From contig JAQFVV010012572.1 of assembly GCA_028023455.1 (NCBI GenBank), positions 1,860,001 to 1,924,000 on the forward strand: a stretch of 64,000 bases of DNA, read 5' to 3'. Made by a program: the position numbers and the translations under genes. Source of the DNA: Epiperipatus broadwayi. Taxonomy: Eukaryota; Onychophora; Udeonychophora; Euonychophora; Peripatidae. Each line of letters starts with the position of its first letter. Within the stretch, counting starts at the first letter, position 1. Under the pieces are notes generated by a model. The model was not told where the DNA came from and did no database searches. It worked only from the letters and a program-made list of their open reading frames with translations. This document shows positions 48,506 to 64,000 of this stretch, in pieces.

Positions 48506-48684
48506 AAAAGTTTTCTTCATCATTCTACACAACTTAAAAGGACTGCATAGACAGATAACTAATCAGTAAATTTCGTGAAATTTATCACATTTTCTCAAGG
48601 TAAATATATAATGAAACTTATTTTTTCTCAAATAATTTCTGTGATTTAAGATGCTACCAATTTCAAGAATAAAATATACAATTA

Positions 48685-51154
<2,470 letters not shown>

Positions 51155-53975
51155 CAACGATTGGCAAATGAAGCAGTTCTTAATCAAATTAAGTACAGCT
51201 CCCATTGAAATCCGATTTTATTTTTATTAATTCAGATTTTTTTTTTTTCAAATTGCACAAAAATTTGTAATATGATAGAAATTTTTATCAAACATTTTTA
51301 TTATGTATTTTATTACAAATTACATCATGTTATGTATGTACATACTACTTTCAAACTGTAACAACACGTACCGAATCTTAAAAAAATAACTACATGCGTG
51401 TATGAAATGATCACGTGTATATTTATTTGTGCAATTTTGTGGATATATACTCCAGTGATAGTTTTCCTATCAGCTAAATGTCCTATTTCATATTTTTTCA
51501 AAATATCTGATAAGTAGACTGTTTTATTAAGCAATTTAAATTTGTTTACTATGTGTAATTTTTCCATGGCATTAGCACAAGCTTTCTAAAAACATGTATG
51601 CAGGCTAAAAAAATTATATTGTTTATAATTAGTGCACTTAAGAGTTTCATGTTTTTTTTAAAACAATTATATAAAAAAAATTCTTGAAAATAAAACTGGA
51701 AAGCATTTTCTTGATATTGGTTATGTTGTTTCTATTTTTGGTGGTAAATATTAATTAAACAAATGTTTAAGAATTATCAGGAAAATATCAACCAAAAATA
51801 AATATAGTCCAAAATTACTTTTAATTATTCTAAATTGTTTTTATTCTTATTTTAAGAAGCCAATGTCTTTGGCAATTTGTTGCACCATTTATGAATCTTT
51901 TAAAACAAGAATTAATATTTAGACATTTTTATTTTAATTACTTATTTTGTTTGAATTTCAAAATTTGGAAATAAATTTACTTAAATTTTTTTTGTTAACA
52001 CCTCAGAAATTATCAAAAAATGAAAATATGAATAAGAAAATAGAAGCTTTCAGAAGAAATGGATAGAAAAATTTGTTTTTTATTGACAATAATGGAAAGT
52101 CATTATATCTTATTTGTAAAGTTACAACTGCAAACTAAGCAATTTACATAGAAATTATAAAGTACGTCATCCTCACTTTTCAACTCAATATCCACACAAT
52201 TCAAAATTGCAAACCGAGAAACTTAAATCATTGCAATCAGATCTTCATAAGCAACAAGGACTCTTGCCTTCTTTTAGTCCCAAAGATAACAGAGCCAATA
52301 AAGCTAGTTTTTTGATAGCTGGGAATATTGCTCGATCAAATGTTCATATGGAGAATTTATTAAAAGAAACTTGAAAAAAGTGATTCAAGGTTTTGAATCC
52401 AAATAATACAAAAGCGAGCGTCATATTAATGAAATTAATAAAATGTTAAAAATGGTTTGACGTGTGGTTTGAAAAATTGTACAGTATTCAGTTTGCTTTT
52501 GATGAGTCTACAGATATTCAATATGTTCCACAATTGGCTGTTTTTGTCTGCTATATATCTGCAAACATATATATGAAGGAAGAAATGTTATTTACTAGCT
52601 CTTACCGAAACAACTCATAGAATTGATGTCAAAAATGTGCTGCCTTGTGATAATCTTGTAAGTGCTGTGACTGATGGGGCCTGATAAAAAAAAAACTAGT
52701 TATTGGCCATTTAAATACCAATCCTAAAATTCAATATTTTGTACCTCTTCACGCATAATTCACCACAAGAACCTCATCGTGAAGTATTTAAAATATGAGT
52801 GTGTGGAAGACTGTTTTGCAGATTGTGAATTTAATTAGAATAAATGCCAAAATGCACAGACAATTTAAGAACTTTTTAGAAAAATTAAATGATGCAACAG
52901 ATGAATTGTGCAGTGATCTCTCCTTATGGTCTGTTATAAGATGGCTGTTAACTTACAATGTTTTGAGCTGTTTTGTGGAACCCCTAAATCTCATCATAAC
53001 ATGTTTAAAAAAAAAAAAATACACAGAATTAGAAAATAAAACTTGGCTTTCTGACTTAATGTTCCTTTCAGACATTATGAACATTTGCAAACATTTAATT
53101 TGGCTTTAGAAGGAAAGGGAAAAATGATTAGTGATTTGACACAAACTGTATTTAGTTTTGAAGCTAAACTTTGGCTTTTTGTGCATGATCTTCTTAGGTC
53201 CAAAATATTTAATCATATTCCATGAGTAAAAGCAAATATAATTAATATTAAAAAAAAAAATTAGACAAATATAATGAAAAATTGAAAAGATTGCAAGCAG
53301 ATTTCAAATGTAGGTTTGAAGATTTGAAAAGTTTTAAATCTACATTTGTGATATTATTGAAGATAGATTTCCAATTTTTGAAATAATACTTGTTGAAAAA
53401 GTGGCTGGGAAATTGGAGTTATTAGATATGAAAGAGGATCAGGCATTGCAAATGCATCACAAATCTAGTTCTCTAATAGAATTTTGGAAACTCATGCCAG
53501 AATCAAAATATTCACACTTAAAGAAAGATGCTTGGTGTCTAATTTCAATTTGGTACAACATATGGCTGTGAAATGTATTCCACAATGAAGTTCGTGAAGT
53601 CGAAATATGAAGTTAAAATATTGTTCACAGTTGATCGATCAGCATCTCACAGAATTGCTGTGAATAGAATTAACAAATTATATGCCAAACTTCAATGATT
53701 TGTCCAAAGGTCTCCGTTAAATGTTATACTTTTTATTATATTTTATTTTCATTATTAAAATTTTGAAATAATTATTCTGTATTTTATTTATTTCTCTTAA
53801 TTATATTTTCTTATATACTTTATACAGCACTTAAAACTTGTGTAGAATATATCATCATCATCATACTAATCAAGTTAAATAAAATTTGATTATATGTATA
53901 TAAATATGGTGTGGCTTTTTACGACATAAAAAACTGGCATGCGGCTCTCATTGACCTCATGCATGCCCACCCCTG
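51155..53975 (+). mobile_element. hAT transposon relic with perfect 8-bp target duplication
   Basis: Flanked by atatagat at 51147-51154 and 53976-53983. The left end reads CAACGATTGGCAAATG and the right end, complemented, reads CAGGGGTGGGCATGCATG, both of the CAGNGNTGGGCAA-like form of hAT termini. Length is 2.8 kb. It encloses a decayed ZBED/GTF2IRD2-like transposase (52150-53700). It lies in the intron between two OGT TPR exons. Confidence 0.92.
52150..53700 (+). pseudogene. hAT transposase (ZBED5/GTF2IRD2-like), broken
   Basis: Pieces in order: NSKLQTEKLKSLQSDLHKQQ (about 52197), KASFLIAGNIARSNVHMENL, FDESTDIQYVPQLAVFVCYI (about 52500, the DESTDxQ catalytic block), then the frame 52795-53109. 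That frame holds MSVWKTVLQIVNLIRINAKM, HRQFKNFLEKLNDATDELCS and SVIRWLL (in place of the usual VRWLSRG), then TWLSDLMFLSDIMN. Later pieces read ISDLTQTVFSFEAKLWLF. This order matches the domesticated and mobile hAT proteins related to GTF2IRD2 and SCAND3. Many stops and shifts interrupt it, so it is a dead copy. Confidence 0.88.
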
Positions 53976-54384
53976 ATATAGATGAAAAGCCTACCATACA
54001 CACAATCTGGAGTTTGATGTGGCTAGATGAAACTTAAAAAAGTTTTTCAGGTTCAAATAGATTTAGGATTTTACTTTCAGGTAATAATCCAATAGCCTTT
54101 ATTAGAGAATAAAACAAAAAACTTTAAAATGTCATTATTTGATATTTAGCTATGCCTTGAAGATTTATTGGAGAGTTAAACTGCAGTGAGCTACTTATAG
54201 ATTGGTTTATCATTTTAACCTATATGTTTATGTAAATAAATTTATAAATTTTTTATCAATTAATACATGATTATATAAATCATACAGATTTCACAATTTT
54301 CACTAATATAGTTGCATAAAAACTTCAAAAATATAAATTGTATATTTATAAATTAATTGAACCCATAATTTAATTAAATTCCTA

Positions 54385-54642
<258 letters not shown>

Positions 54643-54700
54643 TTAATTAAAAACATAAGAAATAATACATAAATTAAGAAACAATTTTATAAAAGTATCA

Positions 54701-56509
<1,809 letters not shown>

Positions 56510-59500
56510 TAATATTAACCAATTACTGCAGAGATAGAACACCATCTAGGGTTCTATAATGGAAGTAAAATAACAACAAGAAAATAAAATATCACTAAAA
56601 TAGAATAAACCCTTCATATAAAGATTCAATATAACTTTAAAAAATTGACTACACAACATAACAATATACAGAATAAATAATATTACATAACTTTATATAC
56701 ACTATGTTATATAATTTTCCATCCACTTTTAATTTAAATTTATTGAAGTTTTGTAAATATTCATATAATTATTTCAGTTTTGCTCAATATAACATGTTTC
56801 ATATATTTGTCTTCTTTTTGGATCTTTAATGTAATTTAAAGGTTAAACATTTTTGTAGCATCTATTTTATGTCCATATGTTAAGTAGTGAATGTATAAAG
56901 CAGATTGATCCTATTGCCTATTAATTGCATTGTCAAATTAATTTGGATCTTATATTGTAATAATCGCAATTAATTTTGTATGCAATTCCTTCTTTGCATT
57001 TTATACTGTCTCTTAATTTATAATTACTTATTAATTTCAACTATCGAATAATTATATGCTTATCAATATAATTTTTATTTTTTTATTAATGTATTATAAA
57101 TTTTGGAATAATATGAAAGTTTGAACCATTTCTTATTTGACAATATCAGTGATACCTATTTCTTTTCTCATTAGCATATTTTACTTTCGATATATTCTTA
57201 TTAATTTCAAATATTTATATTTCCAGACTTCACTGCAACTTATAGGTTCTGTATTGCTTTTTATTAATTATCAAAGTTTCAGACTCATAAATAAGCATTA
57301 ATATAACGTATTTATTTAAAACATTTCAAGCAAATAAGACACGTTTTCTTTTTAGTTATTTCTACCTAAAGTATTCAATACTTTATGATTAATTTCATCC
57401 ACCATGTTATCATTTACATAATACTTTAACAAATTATTTATAGTTTTTAGCTTTTTCTAGTTCATCATTACCCATCTTGATTTTTTTCCTTTTTTAAAAA
57501 ATCATTTTTAATCACACTTTCTTGATTTCATCTGATAACATTTTTTTGCAGCTCTGTGCACTAGTAAAATCAAACCTTCACCTGACTTAATATTCATTTT
57601 TATATTTAATTCTATTTTAATCCACAAAATATTACTTATAAATCAATTATAATAGGTTTTGGGGATATGAAATCATATTGTTGTATATTCTTATTTATCA
57701 ATGTAAAAATCTGTTACCATATAATTTACTGGTGCTTCATTATCATATATCTATTATTTAGATTTTGACATCATTTTGACTTTATGTCATGAAGTTTCAA
57801 TTAAACACAGCAAAATGCTTATAAAATCAAATGCCTATTTATAGTCTGCAAATCCAATATAAAATGCCAACTCATACTCTTTAGTCTTTTCTATAATTTT
57901 TTTTAAAAAGTTGAATATGATCTATAATGCTATAACTATTTCCAAAATGCAGATTATTCTTTTGTCCAAAGTTTTCAACCAATCATTTGTAATAACTTTT
58001 TTTTTTCACTTATCTTAAATAACAATATCACTATTGCATCATCTGGCATACCATTATTATTCAGATATTTGATATATAGTTTTGCCAATAAATGCTATAT
58101 TTTTAAAACTGCTTCTTTTAAAATATTTATAACGATTTCATCATTTCCTGATCATTATTCTGTTCAAAGATTTAATTGCATATCTCATCTCTTCCTTTAA
58201 AATACAAAGCACTTCAAAAAAGATCATACTTATGAGAAATCTTTATATTACCATAATGTTTTTTATTGCACTCTTCTTCATACTTTATGACATCATTTCT
58301 CTTTTTTGTAAAAATGCTATTCTCTTTTCTTATTGCTTTATATCTGTGAAACTTTTATAGCTTTTCTTCCCATTTTACAGTTATATTTCAAATATTTATA
58401 TATTGTCTCAAAATTTACTGTTGAAATATTGCTTTTCTATTCCTATTAATATTCTGTCATCAAAGTATAAGTGAAGCTTCCCATTAGCACATATATTAAA
58501 CCTCATTAAGCAATGATCATTTCCAATGTCAAATCTTATGCCCATTTCTTCCGGATTTTTTCCTCAAAAAAAAAAAAATCATAATATAGAAGTTTTTTTC
58601 CCCTCCACAAATTCCACAATACCTTCCCTGTCAATTCTATTTTCATAACTAAATTTATTCACAGATCTCATCTTTCAATTGCTCAATTTTAACATTAAAA
58701 TCTTCCAAGACACTTTTAAAATACTAGTCTTCTCAAAAGCATTTTATACATCTACTTCGTCAGAATAAGAATTGTGTTATAGCATAAAACTGAAATTATC
58801 TTCCATTGAAATAAATAACTAATCTTAATATTGTCTAACTTAGCAAATAAATATCTATAAAGCTATTCTTTCATCTTTTATTTAAGAAATGAATCCCAAT
58901 CTATTTGCATTTCCAATATTTAATGTCACTAGCATAAAGTAGATTTTCACTATTCAAATCAATAATACTTTCTTCACTGTTCTTTTACATTTCACAAATT
59001 TCAACAATGACCCATTTATTATATTATGAAATATTTTTTCTTACTTTGCTTGAAAATATGTAATTGTAGCAATCAGATAAAGATCATCATTGAATAATAA
59101 TTTAAGTACTGAACTTCAGTTATTCTTACCCCCTTATTGCTTTTTGGTCACGAATTATTGATATGAGAACTGTAATTTATTTTTAATTAGTCATAAAAAT
59201 TTAAATAAAAAATATTAATTAAATTCACACATATGGATCCTGCCTTTAGGAAAACTGTTAAAGCAACTATCAAGATATAATGTTTTCTTAGTCACAAACT
59301 CTACAAGTTAAAATCCAATAAACCCATCAAGCTGGCTGATTGCAGCCTATTCAAAATTTATTTACCATATAAAACATTACATACTAATAACAATTGCAAT
59401 AACAAAGATGTATGAAATGGACATTTGCCCAGCCCCATTAAAGCTGCAAAGAGAAGGAATCAAAGAATCTCCTTGTAGATAATAGGAAATTCCCTTTTCA
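56510..59500 (-). mobile_element. Old, near full-length RTE-type LINE copy
   Basis: Blocks line up with the 23473-27042 copy over its whole length. The weak 3' end is about 56510-56870. C-terminal region blocks lie at 57230-57600 and the reverse transcriptase at 57640-58150 (for example atcatttcctg). The endonuclease part is 58440-59000 (for example a minus-strand match to the GNRNERG region near 58640). The 5' leader is 59240-59500, where ggaatcaaagaatctcctt matches ggaatcaaagggtctcctt. Too decayed for frames. It shows the RTE leader without the hairpin insert. The 3' end is uncertain. Confidence 0.75.
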
Positions 59501-59594
59501 TTATATTTAAGTTATTTCACTCAAAATTTTAATATGCATGTGCAAAATTAAAATCACTCATTATTTTGATCAAAAAAATTACAATAAAATATTA

Positions 59595-59717
<123 letters not shown>

Positions 59718-59846
59718 TTATCCTAAGATGACAAACTTATATTAATTTATTAATAATCTTTTAATACTTTTCAATTAATTAAAAAATAAATTCTAAATTT
59801 TTATAAAGACAAAATGATTGATTACTTGTGTATTAAAAATGCTTAC

Positions 59847-59926
59847 CTATCAAATATTCTGGCTTCTTTTAATACATTTCCTAAATTGATATAGGCATCC
59901 AAAAAATTTGGATCTAACGCAACTGC
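59847..59926 (-). CDS. OGT: O-GlcNAc transferase exon: TPR repeat, first exon visible (partial gene)
   Basis: Twenty-six codons plus two bases, with acceptor TTTTAG and donor GTAAGC. Peptide AVALDPNFLDAYINLGNVLK then EARIFD, ending with AG of an arginine codon completed across a 161-bp intron. It corresponds to a mid-superhelix TPR in full-length OGT, so roughly the first 200 residues of the protein must lie beyond position 64000. No earlier exon was recognised between 59927 and 64000. Confidence 0.96.
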
Positions 59927-62837
59927 CTAAAATAATAATAATAAATAGCAATAGAAGAATATTAAGTAAAATTGTAAGTCCTTTTTAAAAAAACAATAAA
60001 TGATAGAATTTTAATGTTCTTTTGTTTTTATAAATTAATAATTAAAATTTTTAATGAATATGTATATTATTAAATATTAGTTTCATAATTACACAATTAT
60101 AGCAGTTATGTCAAATGAAAATTTCTACTTTTTGCAATGGATGTGGTTAAATGATAGTTATTAAATTATAATATCCCACATTGTTTTATATTTGGTGTAT
60201 AGTAATTTTATTTTTCAAGTGTCTTAATATATACACACACATATCAATTTATATATAGTAGTATATTCAAATGGAAGTCAATCTCCGATAATGTGCTATT
60301 TCTTAAATATTATAAATTTCCATAAACATTGATAATGTTATCTTCTCAAGTCAGCATTAATCAAGTATTAAATTTGCAAAGCTAAAAAATTTTTAAAAAA
60401 TTCATCCATTTTATTTAAGTACTGTATATATTATTAATATTTTCATATTTCTTTTCTCTAATAACTTTTGGTAGTTATTTTTTTCACATAATTGATTTTG
60501 ATGCAAATGCACATATGTCCATCTCTAAGATCATAAAGTGACTACATATTTAAATGATTCTTTTTCCTCAATTAATAGAAGATATTTGTAAGAAAATAGA
60601 AATATAATCCTAAGGATCTAAGAAATATTAGAAGAAAAAAATGTACAATATCATGATGCATAAATCAAAATCTAAAAAAATTTCACTAAGTCTCATTTTG
60701 TTTTTGGCAACGAAAGTTCCTTAAATGTAGATCCATTTTAAAAATCAAAATGAAAAAGGAACAATGATGTTTATTTTTTCATAATCAATATCATATATTT
60801 AAAATATATTTGTACACTGAACTTAGCACAAAATAATGTTTTAAGCATCAACTTTAAAAGAATCATTATTCACCAGCCACTCTTTTGACTAATAAACTTC
60901 CTGCACACATTTATCATGAATGCAAAGTTATGGATAGAGAGATTAAAAAAATAATCATAGTTCATCAGTATAATTATGTATTAAAGACATCTACATATTT
61001 GTCAATATGAATCGTATTATTCATAAAATACTATTTCCTCAGCTTTGATCTATATATTGTAATGAGATTTTGAAGCATTTTCATCTCATCAAACTTAAAG
61101 AAATGTTATTTTTACATCAATTTTTTTTATTGTACAAAACACTCTGTCAAATTATATAATGAATAAAAAAACAAAATAAATATAACTAATATAATATAAA
61201 ATCAATGTCATAGTAAATATAAAATAAATAATCCTTTTGATTTCTATTTTTAAAAAATGCAATTTGAACACAAAATTACAACAACAAAAAGTCATTAAGG
61301 ACTTGAAGAAAGATAGATTAATGTCAGAACAAATATATTAGTAATTATATGTTGGACTTTTTCCATCATCTAATATTAACTGTTAAATGTTTTCAGAAAA
61401 ATTCAAACTTTAAACTTTTCAAATTAATTCAATTGTTAATAATAGCATAGTTTAGTATATAGCATAATATTTTAGGTGGTATTAATTTTACATTTTTCAT
61501 ACATATTTTAATCATTACCGCTAGCGTTCGTTTGTAAACTGGTAAGAAATCAGATTCGATGTGATGTATTGTGGCTTCTCCTTAAATGAAGTCAAGAATT
61601 TCTCAGCAATTATGCCCAGAGAAACCTGCTAGCCACTTTATTTTTATTCGTGATGTGATGTACAACTAGCGCCACTTTCAGTCTTGTGCTGTGTTAATAG
61701 TTTTCTGTTTCTATATTAAAAAAATGAGATCGCAATCAAAACAAAAAGATTATACATTATCATTAGTAACATTATTTTCAGTTTATAAAATCAATAAAAT
61801 CTTTGTTATTTATTTTAAAAATCTACAATTATTTATTTCTGTTATACTTAACAAAATATGTTTTAAAAGTTAAAAATTTTTGAAAATTTATTGCGATATT
61901 TTTATATGTAAGTATAAATCTATTATTATTATTTACTCATTAGTATAAGTAGGTTATTTATATAGAAGCTAAGATTCTAAATACAGCTTCAGTTAGCTGC
62001 TAATATAACGTTATATTTTTGAAAAAGAAAAAAAAAGTATTTCAAGTCAAAATAAGTTATTAATAATTTAAATTTCTTGATATCTAATAAATATAGTGAA
62101 ATATGAAGGATATTAAGAAGAAACATGAATCGCATAACTTCAAAATCGCATTAAAATAATCTGCACAAAACGAGACCCAGGTGTACTATAGAAAAAAAAC
62201 AACTTCTAAGTCAGTTATAAAAATGCAATCTGATATCTTGCGAATTAAGAGGAGAAGGGATGTAAGGAAGATTGGACATAATTGGTAGCCAGATTTACAT
62301 TTCTACATTCTTTATTTTAAATTACAGATTAAATAGTTTTAAAAAATGGATGAAAAAATAAAATGAAATTAATGAAAATAATTATGATTATAATGCAGTG
62401 TAAAGGATTAATAGGAATCTTTAAATCCATCAAAGAAAGAATTATAAAGTATAAATGATTACACTCAAAAAATAAAGAAAAAAGATAAATAGCCTGCATA
62501 CTTTGAGTGAAATAAATATTAACACAAACAGAAATGTAAAAATCAAACAAAATAACAGGAAATCTACAATAATTTTATTAATATGGTATAACTTTTATAG
62601 TATATATTACATTAAAAAACTTGCTTACATTCTGTAAGAAATGAAATTACCTAACATTTGAAAGCTGTCTATAAAAATTAAATTTATGTGTTGGCAAAGG
62701 ATATCAACATCTTTCATACTGATCAACAACAATCTATAGAAGCACAATAATATTTGAATCAAGGGACTTATAAGATTATAAGAGATGCATAGCATCATTT
62801 TCTATGTATTTAAATGGATACAGTCCTATACATGAGG
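59927..62837. other. OGT upstream intron, nothing recognised
   Basis: AT-rich. The stretch 61515-61690 is less AT-rich (ctagcgttcgtttg, actagcgccac) and may be a small unknown element. No exon with OGT motifs was found. Confidence 0.5.
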
Positions 62838-63043
62838 GGTCAGTGACTTGAGGTCAACATGGGCATGGCAATAATATAGGCATCAGCATGGGATTTGGGC
62901 TTTCCATTGTCAGATTTTCAATGATATGGATGGCTGAAGAGGTCAGTGACTTGAGGTCAACGTGGGCATGGCAATAATATAGGCATCAGTATGGGATTTG
63001 GGCTTTCCATCATCAGATTTTCAGTGGTATGGATGGCTGAAGA
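62838..63043. repeat. Tandem duplication, 103-bp unit, two copies
   Basis: Units start ggtcagtgacttgaggtcaa at 62838 and 62941 and end ggatggctgaaga. They differ by a few bases (acatggg/acgtggg, cagcatg/cagtatg). Located directly upstream of a copy of the short repeat seen at 5498-5910. Confidence 0.92.
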
Positions 63044-63068
63044 ATTGGAGATTGAAGTAGATTGAGGC

Positions 63069-63290
63069 CTGTCCATTAAGGTATGAAGATTTGCTATCTT
63101 AATAAAACTGAGCACTGATTATATGTGTGTGGGAGATGATAATCTGGACCGACTGATGAGTGCTGATTCAGCACGAAATATTATATTGGTGATTATTTAT
63201 CTTTTCTGCATGTGTGTGGTTATGTGCATCAATGGTATGAGATAGTGTGGGATGAAGGGTGATTAAAAGTCTGAGTTCAAATCCCCTATA
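63069..63290 (+). repeat. SINE-like short repeat, third copy
   Basis: Matches the plus-strand half of 5694-5910: tgtccattaa, gatttgctatcttaat, tgatgagtgctg and, at the end, gagttcaaatccc. Diverged and uninterrupted. The conserved end again carries the tRNA B-box-like sequence. Confidence 0.65.
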
Positions 63291-64000
63291 TTTACAATTA
63301 AGCTCCAGGTATATGAAGAATGCTTGTATTTCAAATATATTAATTCAAACTAATATTTGAGTAGGCTTTTTATCTTAAAACATTATCATCTTGTAAAAAG
63401 ACAGTTTTGTTCAAAAATAATATCAGATTATATGATGAACATAATCCCTTCAAATTGTTCAGATAATTTGTAGTTGTGGTATAACAACTAAACAGAAACT
63501 ACTATAGTGTGACAAGTTAATTAACACTAGTTCATATTTGGGAGAAATCATCCTGGTTAATTAAGCTACTTTTGAGAACATCAGAATATTTTCTGTGATT
63601 GGGGAGAATGTAAACAATGTTTCTTCCAATGATAAGTCATGATTTCAGTCATCTATTGTACATCAGCTCTGAAATAGTCGTTCAACCATAAATGTTTGTT
63701 AGTGATGTTCAAAATAAATTATTTTACAATAAAATGAATTATCCAGGTGTGAATATAATTATATATTTTATTAAAATCCTTTAGAATGCCCCTTTGGTCA
63801 TTCTTAACAAATGCAGACTTCAGTCTATTATTAATTCCAGTAGTTGTATTTCCCGGTTTTTAAAAAGTAATTCTGAAACATTGATGACAGACTATTCTTT
63901 ATCACACTTTCAAAGTTTTTATATTTGAAAGAATAATAATACTTAAATTAGTTATCTATTTTCATTTTGATGCTAATATTATTTATTCAATATATATATA
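63291..64000. other. Intron sequence, nothing recognised
   Basis: AT-rich, no supported frame or repeat. Confidence 0.5.

Noticed and set aside
52795-53109. A 104-codon frame as a host gene
   Set aside because: It is one piece of the decayed hAT transposase, with matching broken pieces before and after it and element ends around it.
61515-61690. A less AT-rich patch, as an upstream OGT exon
   Set aside because: No translated frame matches the earlier TPR sequence of OGT and no fitting splice sites were found; perhaps a small unknown element.

Overview
The window is AT-rich animal nuclear DNA. It lies inside one conserved host gene on the minus strand, the O-GlcNAc transferase gene (OGT / sxc type). 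Eight exons with GT-AG borders (59926 down to 4881) join in frame into 369 codons. They cover the later TPR repeats, the linker and the start of the catalytic region (GNHPTSH). The 5' exons lie beyond 64000 and the rest of the catalytic domain lies before position 1. Details such as [11 protein letters not shown], together with RTE-type LINEs carrying (ATG)n-like tails, Penelope-like elements and Merlin/hAT elements, suggest an arthropod; I cannot name the species.

Most of the rest is intron filled with mobile DNA. One intron (9605-48714) is about 39.1 kb. Left to right the window holds: an old RTE copy (1201-3060); a 1.15-kb TIR element with an 8-bp target duplication (3317-4463); OGT exons; a head-to-head pair of a short repeat (5498-5910); an RTE fragment (11885-13105); a TIR element carrying telomere-like and 49-bp repeats (13359-14549); Penelope-like element 1 (16465-21160), split by an RTE with an exact 11-bp target duplication; and Penelope-like element 2 (23119-28802), split inside its reverse-transcriptase motif A by a 3.57-kb RTE that itself carries a 311-bp hairpin insertion. 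Both Penelope copies end in a hammerhead-ribozyme-like core.

The most remarkable object is 29078-43715. It is a 14.6-kb giant inverted repeat, bounded by an 8-bp target duplication (CAATTTTT) and by matching ends (GGTTCTTGTTTTGACCCTG / GGTATTTGTTTTGACCCTG). Near its centre is a broken Merlin (IS1595/ISXO2-like) transposase gene. After removing later insertions (an RTE and neighbouring DNA in the left arm; a hairpin element, a solo LTR and a 337-bp tandem duplication in the right arm), the arms are each about 3.7 kb and the whole element is about 9.7 kb. It looks like one transposon with kilobase-scale terminal inverted repeats.

To the right are a four-unit folded palindrome of 364-bp units (44618-45963) with a microhomology centre, a plus-strand RTE relic, a 2.8-kb hAT relic with perfect 8-bp target duplication (51155-53975), more OGT exons, an old near full-length RTE (about 56510-59500), and further short repeats. 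No tRNA gene, rRNA gene or CRISPR array was seen. All homology calls come from reading translated motifs and comparing stretches inside the window by eye; no database search was possible.
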